A stretch of 64,000 bases of DNA from Bradyrhizobium sp. Ce-3 (GTDB lineage Bacteria; Pseudomonadota; Alphaproteobacteria; Rhizobiales; Xanthobacteraceae): assembly GCF_022835695.1 (NCBI RefSeq), contig NZ_BQUV01000004.1, forward strand, positions 434,001 through 498,000, in the 5' to 3' direction. Of this stretch, positions 55,963 through 64,000 are shown piece after piece. Each line of letters starts with the position of its first letter. The stretch's first letter is position 1. The position numbers and the translations under genes were made by a program. A model generated the notes under the pieces. The model saw only the letters and a list, made by a program, of their open reading frames with translations. It ran no database searches and was not told the DNA's origin.

Positions 55963-56709
55963 TTGAGACTGCAAAATAAGGTCGCCGTCATTACAGGCGG
56001 CAGCAGCGGAATCGGTCTAGCGACAGCGCAGCGCTTCGTCGCCGAGGGTGCTTTCGTCTACGTTTTTGCACGCCGGCAGGAGGAACTGGACAAGGTATCC
56101 AAGCTTTTCGGGTCCAACGTTGCCACTGTCCAGGGCGATGTAAAAAACCTCGCTGACCTTGATCGCCTCTACGGAAAGGTTGCGAGCGATGGGAAGAAGG
56201 TTGACATCGTCGTTGCTAACTCCGGCTTCGTCGACAGCGTCAAGCTGAGCGACGTCACGGTCGAGACGTTCGACCGCAATTTTGAAACGAACGCACGGGG
56301 CGTTCTCTTCACGGTTCAGAAGGCGTTGCCTTTGATGCGTGACGGAGGGGCGATCGTGATGACCAGCACGATCGCTGCCCTGCGGGGATTTCCTGGTCGG
56401 TCAGCATACGCCGCTTCCAAAACGGCGCTCCGGTCCTATGCGCGCACCTGGGCAGCCGAATTGAAGGACCGACGAATTCGGGTTAACGCGATCACCCCCG
56501 GTCCGACGGATACCCCTCTAATCGATGCTCAGGTGTCCTCCAAGGCCGAAGCGGATCAGGCGCGAGCAAAGCATGCTGCCAATATTCCACTCGGGCGGAT
56601 GGCCCAACCGGAGGAGATCGCTTCCGCGATCCTGTTTTTGTCGTCGGACGACGGCAGCTTCGTGAACGCCACGGAGCTCCTGGTTGACGGCGGGATGTGC
56701 TCGATCTAG
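55963..56709 (+). CDS. SDR family oxidoreductase
   Basis: 248 residues from TTG 55963, with GGGAGAT upstream; a longer frame to 55912 lacks a site. Classical SDR blocks are VAVITGGSSGIGLATAQRF (TGxxxGIG), VVANSG (NxG-like), the catalytic Ser in IVMTSTIAALRG, YAASK (Tyr and Lys), PGPTDTPL and VDGG near the end. It is an NAD(P)-dependent alcohol/ketone oxidoreductase of unknown substrate. Third positions contain more A/T than in its neighbours, and it lies next to a broken GntR gene, so it may have arrived by transfer. Confidence 0.87.
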   Translation: MRLQNKVAVITGGSSGIGLATAQRFVAEGAFVYVFARRQEELDKVSKLFGSNVATVQGDVKNLADLDRLYGKVASDGKKVDIVVANSGFVDSVKLSDVTVETFDRNFETNARGVLFTVQKALPLMRDGGAIVMTSTIAALRGFPGRSAYAASKTALRSYARTWAAELKDRRIRVNAITPGPTDTPLIDAQVSSKAEADQARAKHAANIPLGRMAQPEEIASAILFLSSDDGSFVNATELLVDGGMCSI

Positions 56710-56796
56710 GTCCAGCGTGGGACGCGAGAGGTCAGAACCCTCTCGCGTCATCCGACCACGCCATAACCGGCAGCAGCCGAGTGATCGCCTCACCAG

Positions 56797-58386
56797 CTAG
56801 CGCCCTGCGCTGAGGTTCTGGAGCAGTTGCCCGACAAGCATATTGAGCTCGCCGGCGTTCCCTGCAGCACCAAAGACGTAACGGTCGGGCCGCACGATGA
56901 CCGCCGCGACGTCATGTTGCTGCATCCAGTTTGCGAACAGCCCGTCACGCTCGACCATGCTCAAAATGCCGTTGGCATCGCTGCTTTCGCCCAACGCGGT
57001 GATGACGACGCGCTGGCCGGCGAGATGCTGCCAGGCAGCACGGGACGCGTCCGACAGCCACGCCATCGGTTCGGCCGCCGCTGTCACGATCGCGAATTCC
57101 GCTTGCAGCAGATCGTCGAGCCGGCACGTCCGCCCATCCGGCGCGCGGACATGCGGCTGCACGAACAGCCGTCCGGCGAGCGCTGCGTCGCGCGCGATCA
57201 GGCCGGAGACAAGATCGGGGATGAATTTCTGCCTGATGGTTTCGGCCGTGCCGGCCTTCAGCTCGGCGCGAAGCCGCAGGTCGCGCTCAGTGGCCGCCAC
57301 CGGATCGAGCTCGCCGATGATCTTGCCGAACTCCTTGGCACTGGCGACGACGGCGCGGACATGCGGCTTGCGCTCGATCTCGTAGCTGTCGAGCAGCGTT
57401 TCGTCGGCATCGCCGCGCAGCACCAGGCGCAGCTTCCAGGCCAGGTTCACGGCATCGCGGATGCCGGCGCACAGCCCCTGCCCGAGGAACGGCGGCGTCT
57501 GGTGCACGGCGTCGCCCATCAGCAGCACGCGGCGGTCGCGCCAGCGCTGCCCGAGCAGCGCGTGGAAGCGATAGACCGCCGAACGCCAGATCGTGAGGTC
57601 GGAGATGTCGGTGAAGCCCTTCAGCAATTGCACCACGTTGTCGGCTGCGCCGAACGCCTCGGGATCCTCGCCCGGCAGCAGCTTGATCTCCCAGCGCCGC
57701 AGATTGCGCGGACCCGGCACGAAGGTGCCGGGACGCGACGGCCGGCAATATTGAAAGCTCCTGGCCGGCCGTTTGGCGGGATCGCTGGTCAGCGTGTCCA
57801 CCACCATCCACCATTCATCGAAGGCGAGGTCGTCCAGGCCGACGCCGAGCTGCTTGCGCACGAAGCTATTGGCGCCGTCGCAGCCGACCAGATAGCGCGC
57901 GCGAATCGAGACTTCGTCGCCGGATTCGCGACGCGCGGTCAGCGTTACCGTGCCGTCGTCCTGCTCGAGTGCCACGCCGGCGGCCGCAAGCAAAACGTCG
58001 GCATGCCGATATTCGGCAAGCTTCTCGCGCAGCGCCTGCTCGAGCTCGGGCTGCACGAAGGTGACGTTCGGATTCCAGCCGAGCGGAAACGGCGGCGGCA
58101 TCGGATCGAAGATCTTGATGATCTCGCCATCGACGCCGAGATAGTGCGAGCCATTATGCGGCGCGATCGCCTGCTCCATGAAATCGCCGAGCCCGATCGC
58201 CTGCAGCACGCGCAGCGCCTCGTGATCGAGCGTGATCGCGCGCGGCTTGTCGTAGATGTCGGCAGCGCGCTCGACGACGGCGACGCTCAGGCCGGCCTTC
58301 GCGAGCAGATTGGCAAGGATGGCGCCGACCGGCCCGAGGCCGACGATCGCGACATCATGGATCGGGTTATCGACCGATAATGCCAT
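56797..58386 (-). CDS. FAD-dependent aromatic hydroxylase (MhpA-like)
   Basis: 529 residues of the class A monooxygenases with a C-terminal thioredoxin-like tail, as in MhpA / phenol-2-monooxygenase. Motifs are VAIVGLGPVGAILANLLAKAG (GxGxxG), RARYLVGCDGANSFVRKQLG (DG motif) and VLLMGDAVHQTPPFLGQGLCAGIRDAVNLAWKL (GD motif). It probably adds a hydroxyl ortho to an existing one, making a catechol for the dioxygenase encoded two bases upstream. The two genes form an operon, but its regulator may be the decayed GntR nearby. Confidence 0.87.
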   Translation of the reverse strand: MALSVDNPIHDVAIVGLGPVGAILANLLAKAGLSVAVVERAADIYDKPRAITLDHEALRVLQAIGLGDFMEQAIAPHNGSHYLGVDGEIIKIFDPMPPPFPLGWNPNVTFVQPELEQALREKLAEYRHADVLLAAAGVALEQDDGTVTLTARRESGDEVSIRARYLVGCDGANSFVRKQLGVGLDDLAFDEWWMVVDTLTSDPAKRPARSFQYCRPSRPGTFVPGPRNLRRWEIKLLPGEDPEAFGAADNVVQLLKGFTDISDLTIWRSAVYRFHALLGQRWRDRRVLLMGDAVHQTPPFLGQGLCAGIRDAVNLAWKLRLVLRGDADETLLDSYEIERKPHVRAVVASAKEFGKIIGELDPVAATERDLRLRAELKAGTAETIRQKFIPDLVSGLIARDAALAGRLFVQPHVRAPDGRTCRLDDLLQAEFAIVTAAAEPMAWLSDASRAAWQHLAGQRVVITALGESSDANGILSMVERDGLFANWMQQHDVAAVIVRPDRYVFGAAGNAGELNMLVGQLLQNLSAGR

Positions 58387-58387
58387 G

Positions 58388-59383
58388 CTACCTCGCGAGG
58401 TAGCTTTCGAGCGTCAGCGGCTTCGGCTTCACTTGCGGCTCGCGGATCGCGACACCTTGGAACGGCGTCGCCTCTTCGAACCAGGCCTGCCGCGCCGGCA
58501 ACCCCCACGGAAACGAGATCTTGTGGTCGGACGGATCCCAGCCGATCGGTTCGTTCTCGATGTCCATGATCTGGTAGTGGGTGTTGAACAGCTCGACGCG
58601 GTGCCCATCGGGATCGCGCATGTAGACATACATCGCATGCCCCGGCCCGTGCCGCCCCGGACCGCGCTCGACGGCCGCGCCATAGCCGAGCTCGCCGGCG
58701 AGATCGCAGGCATTCAGCAAATGATGCACCTCGGGCGCGAGAAACGCGAAATGATGCAGCCGCGGTCCGGCACCGTTGAAGAACACGACGTCGTGCGGAT
58801 TGCCCTTGCGCTGCAGGAACACGCCGCGCAGATCGAACGTGCCGGCGGGCGCGATGTATTCGCTGAGCCGAAAGCCCGCCGCGGCGTAGAACTCGCACGC
58901 CTTGCGTACCTCCGGCGTCAGCACCTGATAGTGATCGAGCCGCAGCGCCGAGCCGCCGGCATGGCGGGTGAATTGGGTGATCATGCGCGGCTCGACCGGC
59001 ATGGTCGCGCAGAACTCCAGCGGCGTGCCGGCCGGATCGGTCGCCTGCAGGGTGCGGCCCTGATACGGCACGTCGGCCCAGGCGGCCTCGCATCCATGCG
59101 CTTCAAAGAACGCCTTGAGCCGGTCGAGGTCGTCATCCCTAAACACCCGCAAGCCGAGCCGTGCACAGACCGCGCCTTCGCCCCTGCGCAACACAAGGCT
59201 GTGATGACAGGCCTCCTCGACACCGCGGAAATAGAGCTCATCGCCCTCCTGCGCGGTCAGGATCAGCCCGATCACCTTTTCGTAAAACTGCCGGCTCGCC
59301 GCGAGGTCACGCACGGTCAGGACCACATGGCTGGCCCGCGTGATCCGGAACCCGGGATCGTGGTTCGTGATCGGGAGGCTCAT
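58388..59383 (-). CDS. Extradiol ring-cleavage dioxygenase (homoprotocatechuate 2,3-dioxygenase-like)
   Basis: 331 residues from ATG 59383 (AAGG five bases upstream); GTG 59389 is an alternative. Type I extradiol fold of two VOC repeats. In the catalytic C-terminal repeat the Fe/Mn ligands are all present: His in LRLDHYQVL (about 151), His in GPRLHHFAFLAPE (about 211) and Glu in PDGHRVELFNTHYQIMD (about 264), matching the 155/214/267 pattern of the homoprotocatechuate enzymes. It opens a catechol ring next to the hydroxyls. It is the first gene of a pair with the hydroxylase; two tandem palindromes lie upstream. Confidence 0.87.
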   Translation of the reverse strand: MSLPITNHDPGFRITRASHVVLTVRDLAASRQFYEKVIGLILTAQEGDELYFRGVEEACHHSLVLRRGEGAVCARLGLRVFRDDDLDRLKAFFEAHGCEAAWADVPYQGRTLQATDPAGTPLEFCATMPVEPRMITQFTRHAGGSALRLDHYQVLTPEVRKACEFYAAAGFRLSEYIAPAGTFDLRGVFLQRKGNPHDVVFFNGAGPRLHHFAFLAPEVHHLLNACDLAGELGYGAAVERGPGRHGPGHAMYVYMRDPDGHRVELFNTHYQIMDIENEPIGWDPSDHKISFPWGLPARQAWFEEATPFQGVAIREPQVKPKPLTLESYLAR

Positions 59384-59478
59384 GCGCACCTTCTGGTTTT
59401 TGCCGCTCGCGGGAACTCAAGTCATCGCGAAAAACCGGCCGAGGATCAAGCCGTGCGGAGTGGGCAACCTTTGCCGGT

Positions 59479-59518
59479 CCGTGACACCCGTCACGGCTGG
59501 CCCGTGACGCCCGTCACG
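59479..59518. promoter_or_regulatory. Two tandem palindromes, CGTGAC-N4-GTCACG
   Basis: CGTGACACCCGTCACG (59480-59495) and CGTGACGCCCGTCACG (59503-59518) are 23 bases apart; the first can be extended by one pair. They lie 96-135 bases upstream of the dioxygenase and also upstream of the divergent GGDEF-EAL gene, so one regulator could govern both. Confidence 0.7.
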
Positions 59519-59671
59519 TATTTGTACCGATTTGTTAGCAATGCCCGCCTGTGGAACTGAAACGTGAGCCCGCCGTGGCACGGTCCGTTCCAATAGTTCA
59601 TAGTTTGTCAAAGGTTTGCAGAGAATTCTTCGGTGCTGCGCCATGGTCAACCGCGCGGCCAACGTAGTGAG

Positions 59672-61633
59672 ATGCGTACCTATCTCAGATCATATTGCGC
59701 GGCCCTGTTCGCGGGTGACCTCGCAGCCTTCGGCGCACCGCCGACCGATGAAGCGCTTGCCGGACACATCCGCGCCGAGCAGGTTTCGCTCGTGCTCGGC
59801 TACTCCTTCGGCATCATGCTGGCCAATGCCTGCAACGCGCTGGTGCTCGCCGCGGCACTCTGGCAATCGCCGGACTGGGTCTTCGCGCTGATATGGGCGG
59901 CCGCCGTCAGCAGCGCCGCGCTGTTCTTCGGCCTGCAGGCACGCGCATCGCGCCGCATCGCCAAGCCACAATTCGTGTCGCGCCGGACCATGTACCGCCT
60001 GGTGCGCAACGCGCTGGCGCTCGGCGCGACCTGGGGCGTCGTGCCGGTCGCGTTCTTCGCCAACGCATCGAGCGGCGCGCAACTGGTGATCACCTGCCTG
60101 TGCGCCGGAATGCTGGCCGGCGGCGCCTTCGCCTTCTCCACGATTCCGATCGCCGCGATCGCGTTCACCGCACCGATCTTCGTCGGCACCGCGATCTGCC
60201 TCGGCCGGGACGGCGACTTCATCTACCTCCTGATGGCGGTGCTAGTCCTGGTTTACGGCTCCGTGCTGCTGCGCGGCGTGTTCGTCAATGCGTTCGAGTT
60301 CAGGCGGCGGATCATCGCCCAACACGAGGCCGAGCGAACGGTGCGGCAGGATCCGCTGACGCATCTGCCGAACCGCGTCGCCTTCAATGAGCAGCTCAAC
60401 GGCGCGCTGAGCCGGCTGGCGCGCTCGGGCGAGGAATTCGCCGTGCTGCTGCTCGATCTCGACCGCTTCAAGGAGATCAACGACAGGTTCGGCCATCCGG
60501 CAGGCGACGAGATCCTGGCGCAGGCTGCGGCGCGGTTGCAGCGCTGCACCCGCGCGGCCGAGCACGTCGCGCGGATCGGCGGCGACGAGTTCGCGCTGAT
60601 CATGTCCAATCTGACACGGCCGGAGGATGCGCTGGCGATCGCCGAGCGCTTCGTCGCGTCCTTCGCCGAGCCGTTCCCGATCGACGGCCTCGAGGTCGTC
60701 AGGACGATCAGCATCGGCATCGTGCTCGCGCCGCGCGACGGCAGCACGTCGCACGATCTGCTCAAGCATGTCGACATCGCGCTCTACCGGGCGAAGAAAT
60801 CAGCGCCCGGCACCGTCTGCTTCTTCGAGGCGAGCGATGATCAGGCGGCGCGCGACCGCCGTGCCCTGCAGCGCGATCTGGAACAGGCGATCGAGGCGGA
60901 CCAGCTGTTTCTGGTCTACCAGCCGTTCCTCGACATCCGCAAAGCCCGCGTCACCGGCTTCGAGGCGCTGTTGCGCTGGCAGCATCCGACGCGTGGCCTG
61001 ATCCCGCCGACCGTCTTCATTCCGATCGCCGAGGAGAGCGGACTGATCCACCAGCTCGGCGAGTGGGTGATCCGCCACGCCTGCGCGATGCTGGCGCGCT
61101 GGCCCGACGACATCAGGATCGCGGTGAATTTCTCCGCGGTCCAGTTCCAGAACGTCGGCATCCTGCAGACCATCGTCGATGCGCTCGCCGAGGCGAACGT
61201 GGCGCCGAACCGGCTCGAGATCGAGATCACCGAGTCGATGCTGATCTCGAAATACGGATCGGCGCCCGCGATCCTCAACGGGCTGCTCGAGCTTGGGCTA
61301 ACGGTCGCGCTGGACGATTTCGGCACCGGCTTCTCGTCGCTGACCTATCTGCGCAAGCTGCCGTTCAGCCGCATCAAGATCGATCAATCCTTCATCCGCG
61401 ACATGCTGACCCAGCCGGATTGCGCAGCGATCGTCAGATCGGTGATCAGCCTCGCACAGGACCTGCAGATCGGTGTCGTGGCCGAAGGCGTCGAGACCGC
61501 CGACCAGCTCGAATATCTGCGCCAGACCAGCTGCGACGAGGTTCAGGGTTATCTGATCGGCCGGCCGATGTCGGGCAGCGATATCACCGCCCTGCTCGAC
61601 CATCATCCGAAGCATTCGGTGCACGCGGCGTAG
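59672..61633 (+). CDS. Membrane GGDEF-EAL cyclic-di-GMP enzyme
   Basis: 653 residues from ATG 59672. About six N-terminal membrane helices (LGYSFGIMLANACNALVLAAALW, WVFALIWAAAVSSAALFFG and so on to about 215) form an unnamed sensor. The GGDEF domain has DPLTHLPNRVAFN and an intact RIGGDEFALI active loop. The EAL domain has FEALLRWQHP, NFSAVQFQN, EITESML, DDFGTGFSSLTYLRKLPFSRIKIDQSF and EGVETADQLE, so the phosphodiesterase also looks competent. It makes and/or breaks c-di-GMP in response to a membrane signal. A PilZ protein is encoded 8 kb away. Confidence 0.9.
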   Translation: MRTYLRSYCAALFAGDLAAFGAPPTDEALAGHIRAEQVSLVLGYSFGIMLANACNALVLAAALWQSPDWVFALIWAAAVSSAALFFGLQARASRRIAKPQFVSRRTMYRLVRNALALGATWGVVPVAFFANASSGAQLVITCLCAGMLAGGAFAFSTIPIAAIAFTAPIFVGTAICLGRDGDFIYLLMAVLVLVYGSVLLRGVFVNAFEFRRRIIAQHEAERTVRQDPLTHLPNRVAFNEQLNGALSRLARSGEEFAVLLLDLDRFKEINDRFGHPAGDEILAQAAARLQRCTRAAEHVARIGGDEFALIMSNLTRPEDALAIAERFVASFAEPFPIDGLEVVRTISIGIVLAPRDGSTSHDLLKHVDIALYRAKKSAPGTVCFFEASDDQAARDRRALQRDLEQAIEADQLFLVYQPFLDIRKARVTGFEALLRWQHPTRGLIPPTVFIPIAEESGLIHQLGEWVIRHACAMLARWPDDIRIAVNFSAVQFQNVGILQTIVDALAEANVAPNRLEIEITESMLISKYGSAPAILNGLLELGLTVALDDFGTGFSSLTYLRKLPFSRIKIDQSFIRDMLTQPDCAAIVRSVISLAQDLQIGVVAEGVETADQLEYLRQTSCDEVQGYLIGRPMSGSDITALLDHHPKHSVHAA

Positions 61634-61663
61634 CGCCGACCGCGCGCCGCCGCACCGGTCGCA

Positions 61664-62644
61664 TCAGGGCGCGTCGGCGCGGTGCAAGGTGTCGACCGTG
61701 ATGGTGCCGCGGGCCCGCGAGACGCAGGCGCAGATCTTGCGGCTCTGTTGCTTCTGGTGGTCGCTGAAGAAGACGTCGCGATGGTCGATCTCGCCGTCGA
61801 CATCGACCACGTCGAGCGCGCAGACACCGCATTCGCCGCGCCGGCAGTCGCTCATCACCTCATGGCCGGCCTCGTTGAGCACGTCCAGCATCGAGCGATC
61901 GTGCGGGATCACGAACTCGGTCCCCTCATCCCTGAGCCGCACGCGGAACGCTTCGGTCGGCAGCAGCCCGCTCGATCCAAAGGTCTCGTAGCGCAGGTCG
62001 GTCGTCGCCCGACCCGACGCTTGCCAGGCCCGCCGCGCCGCATCCAGCATCCGCATCGGGCCGCAGAACAACACCATCGTGTCCTGCGGCAGGTCCGCAA
62101 AGACACTGTCGAGGTCGAGCCGCCTGTCCTCGTCGCCGGCATGGACGATCAGGCGGTCGCCGAGCAGGCGTTCAAGCGGTTCGAGATAGGCCGCATCGCT
62201 GCGCGCGCGCACGGCGTAATGCAGCGTAACGCCGGCATCGCGGCGGGCCAGCGCCTCGGCCGCACCGACGATCGGCGTGATGCCGACGCCGCCCGCGATC
62301 AGGCAGAACTGCCGCCGCGTCCAGTCGAGCTGCACCAGCGAGACAGGCTGCGTGATGTTGAGCCGCGCTCCCGGCGCCAGCGACCACATATAGCGCGAGC
62401 CGCCGCGGGACTCCGCTGCGTGCCGCACCGCGATCCGGTAGCCGCGCGGATCGGCTTCGCCGACCAGCGAATAAGATCTGGTTTGCGGCTGGCCTTCGAT
62501 GGTGACGCCGACATCGATATGGCTGCCGACGGGATAAGGCGCGCCGGTGAAATTGTCCGGCCGCAGCAGGAATTCGCGGATGCCGGGCGTGAGGTCGCGC
62601 ACGGCCAGCAGCGTCGCGGACGTCCAGGTTTCGATGAATCGCAT
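61664..62644 (-). CDS. vanB: Vanillate demethylase-type reductase (VanB-like)
   Basis: 326 residues of the phthalate dioxygenase reductase family. The N-terminal flavin domain has RSYSLVGE and an NAD part with CLIAGGVGITPIVGAAEALARR; the C-terminal plant-type [2Fe-2S] ferredoxin domain has CRRGECGVCALDV and ICACVSRARG with the four Cys ligands. It passes electrons from NAD(P)H to a Rieske oxygenase; the one cut by the window edge in the same operon is the natural partner. It starts 12 bases after the GntR stop. Confidence 0.85.
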   Translation of the reverse strand: MRFIETWTSATLLAVRDLTPGIREFLLRPDNFTGAPYPVGSHIDVGVTIEGQPQTRSYSLVGEADPRGYRIAVRHAAESRGGSRYMWSLAPGARLNITQPVSLVQLDWTRRQFCLIAGGVGITPIVGAAEALARRDAGVTLHYAVRARSDAAYLEPLERLLGDRLIVHAGDEDRRLDLDSVFADLPQDTMVLFCGPMRMLDAARRAWQASGRATTDLRYETFGSSGLLPTEAFRVRLRDEGTEFVIPHDRSMLDVLNEAGHEVMSDCRRGECGVCALDVVDVDGEIDHRDVFFSDHQKQQSRKICACVSRARGTITVDTLHRADAP

Positions 62645-62656
62645 GGCGCGCTCCGT

Positions 62657-63403
62657 TCAGCCGGCCGTGATCAGTGCCAGCGCCGGCAGCAGATCGAGGT
62701 GGGTGCGGTTGCGCAGCGCCAACCGCAGATTGCGCGCCGCAAGCCTTGCATGCTCGCGCATGATCGCCTCGGCGCGCGCGCCTTCGCGGTTCTCGATGGC
62801 GTCGACCACCACGCGATGATGATCCTGCGCGATCAGCAATATCTGGCGCGCCTCGGGCAACGCCGATTGCGCCATCACGAAGCCGCTCGGCGAGGCGAAC
62901 GGCAGCGCCGAGGCGCGGTCGATCTGCCGGATCAGCGGCGCGCTGCGCGACAGCTCGGTGAGCAGCGCGTGGAAGCGGGCGTTGAGCGCGACATAGGACG
63001 AAAACGCGTCGACCGAGATCGGATCCTGCCGCACCAGGCCATCGATCTCGTTGAGGCATTCTTTCAACGGCTCGAGATCGCGCGACGAGACGCCGCGCTC
63101 GGCGGCGAAGCGCGCCGCCAGCCCCTCCAGCGTGCCGCGCAGTTCGATCGAATCGAGAATGTCGCGCTCGGAAAACGCCTTGACCATGAAGCCGCCGGAC
63201 GGGATCGCCTCCAGCAGGCCTTCCTCCTCCAGCCGCACCAGTGCCATCCGCACCGGCGTGCGCGACACCCCGGTGATCTCGACCGCCTGCAGTTCCGAGA
63301 TGCGCTCGCCCGGCCGCAACCGGCCCGAGAGAACCAGGTCGCGCAGTGCGAGCTGCGCCCGCACGGTCTGCGACACGGAGCGATCGGTTTCGCGTTCCGC
63401 CAT
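62657..63403 (-). CDS. GntR family regulator inside the vanA-vanB operon
   Basis: 248 residues from ATG 63403; the longer frame to 63481 overlaps vanA. The N-terminal winged helix reads LRDLVLSGRLRPGERISELQAVEITGVSRTPVRMALVRLEEEGLLEAIPSGGFMVKAF and the rest is an FCD ligand-binding domain (LNARFHALLTELSRSAPL, AQDHHRVVVDAIENREGARAEAIMREHARLAARNLRLALRNR) with the usual His ligands. VanR-type GntR repressors that respond to vanillate sit beside vanAB in many bacteria. It begins eight bases after the vanA stop, between the two enzyme subunit genes. Confidence 0.87.
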   Translation of the reverse strand: MAERETDRSVSQTVRAQLALRDLVLSGRLRPGERISELQAVEITGVSRTPVRMALVRLEEEGLLEAIPSGGFMVKAFSERDILDSIELRGTLEGLAARFAAERGVSSRDLEPLKECLNEIDGLVRQDPISVDAFSSYVALNARFHALLTELSRSAPLIRQIDRASALPFASPSGFVMAQSALPEARQILLIAQDHHRVVVDAIENREGARAEAIMREHARLAARNLRLALRNRTHLDLLPALALITAG

Positions 63404-63411
63404 GGCCCGGC

Positions 63412-64000
63412 CTACTCCGCGGCCTGCAGCTGCGGCGGATGCTCCTCCGCCACCATGCGGTCGATGACGCGCCGGGCCCACATCGCGCCGGCATCGATGT
63501 TGAGATTGTAGAACACGCGGTCCGGATTCTCGTCCATCGCGCGCTGCTGCGCCTCCAGGATGATCTCGTCCTCGTGGAAGATGCCGGCGACGCCGTCGCG
63601 GATTTCACTGGTCAGGCGCTGCTCGGTGATGCGGTGATTGCGGACGAAGGCCCAGAAGTAATGGCAGGTCTTCTCGGTCTCCGGCGTGATGGTGTTGAGC
63701 ACATAACCGTTGACGCCCTGCGAGCGATCGCCCTCCGGCGCGCCCGATCCGGCCGGCGCGACGCCGACGTCGATATTGACGGTGCACGGCGCCTCGAAGC
63801 GGATGATCTGCCAGCGATCGACCGGCCCCGGCTTCTGCAATTGCTTGGCCCAGAACGGCGGCGCCTCGATGCCCGTCATCCAGCGCCTGACGGTGACGGT
63901 CTTCTCGCCATGGGTGACATCGAACGGCGCTTCGGCGACCGCCTCATTGCCGATGCTCGAGCCGTGCACGAAGGTCTCGTGGGTCAGGTCCATCAGATTG
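63412..64000 (-). CDS. vanA: Rieske-type aromatic oxygenase, C-terminal part (VanA-like, partial)
   Basis: The gene runs off the right edge; about 195 C-terminal codons are seen. The mononuclear iron site is in NLMDLTHETFVHGSSIG (His ... His in a D-x2-H-x4-H arrangement) and the family-specific HYFWAFVRNHRI and NIDVGVAPAGSGAPEGDRSQGVNGYVLNTITPET follow, as in vanillate O-demethylase oxygenase and related PobA/LigX-like enzymes. The Rieske cluster domain is off the window, so the substrate is inferred from VanB and GntR neighbours only. Confidence 0.8.
   Translation of the reverse strand, partial: NLMDLTHETFVHGSSIGNEAVAEAPFDVTHGEKTVTVRRWMTGIEAPPFWAKQLQKPGPVDRWQIIRFEAPCTVNIDVGVAPAGSGAPEGDRSQGVNGYVLNTITPETEKTCHYFWAFVRNHRITEQRLTSEIRDGVAGIFHEDEIILEAQQRAMDENPDRVFYNLNIDAGAMWARRVIDRMVAEEHPPQLQAAE

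Noticed and set aside
59534-59558. GGAAC-N16-CGTG before the GGDEF-EAL gene
   Set aside because: The -10 element lacks the second T (CGTG, not CGTT) and it is over 100 bases from the start, so I do not call it a stress promoter.

Overview
The window looks like chromosome from a Bradyrhizobium or close relative (Nitrobacteraceae, Alphaproteobacteria). Reasons: uniformly high GC; many intergenic inverted repeats of the kinds common in that group (GTAGCCCGGATG, CCGTCACCCTGAGG, GTCATTGCGAGG and GTCATTCCGGG types); the rhizobial gene order glpR-glpD-glpSTPQUV; and short stress genes behind GGAAC-N16/17-CGTT promoters, the pattern read by EcfG-type general stress sigma factors. No rRNA, tRNA, CRISPR array, intact insertion sequence or phage was seen. 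Both window ends cut genes: an SDR at the left and a VanA-like oxygenase at the right.

Layout. 1-5 kb: SDR tail, Old Yellow Enzyme reductase, a MarR regulator divergent from a TetX-like flavin monooxygenase with two palindromic operators between them, a TPR protein and a convergent unknown gene. 5-14 kb: glycerol uptake and oxidation operon (glpD, two ABC ATPases, two permeases, DUF2160 membrane protein, binding protein), with DeoR-type GlpR upstream. 14-21.5 kb: HAD phosphatase with an N-terminal heptad repeat, a 64-residue stress protein, then a translationally coupled beta-oxidation operon (FadE, thiolase, FadJ-like, YciA thioesterase). 21.5-30.7 kb: Tat-exported lactonase, flavin reductase, an RND efflux operon with its TetR repressor and a large operator, and an MFS carrier. 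30.7-38.7 kb: AlkX/YcaQ glycosylase, OmpA, a PMT mannosyltransferase divergent from a FecR protein and an outer-membrane barrel with a 20-unit Thr-Pro linker, two VOC proteins and a hydrolase. 38.8-48 kb: amidohydrolase, enoyl-CoA hydratase, His-rich cupin, CsbD, 2-hydroxyacid dehydrogenase, FKBP, a FAD oxidase frame without a start codon, gamma-glutamyltransferase, TrhO, SlyX. 48-53.4 kb: LysR, a small TadE/TadG/PilZ cluster, two tiny proteins and HemE. 53.6-64 kb: aromatic and alcohol oxidation: GMC oxidoreductase, a decayed GntR regulator, an SDR of different base usage, a phenol-type hydroxylase with an extradiol dioxygenase, a GGDEF-EAL protein, and a vanA-gntR-vanB operon read from the right edge.

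Most worth a second look: (1) the two glycerol ABC ATPases carry complementary defects, predicting one working and one degenerate ATP site; (2) a protein mannosyltransferase sits next to a Thr-Pro-rich outer-membrane protein, suggesting a glycosylation enzyme-substrate pair; (3) three small genes share exact EcfG-type promoters, one preceded by a 16-bp tandem array; (4) an oxidase frame with no canonical start codon; (5) a GntR regulator destroyed by two single-base insertions beside a catabolic operon. All functional statements come from reading motifs; no database search was run.
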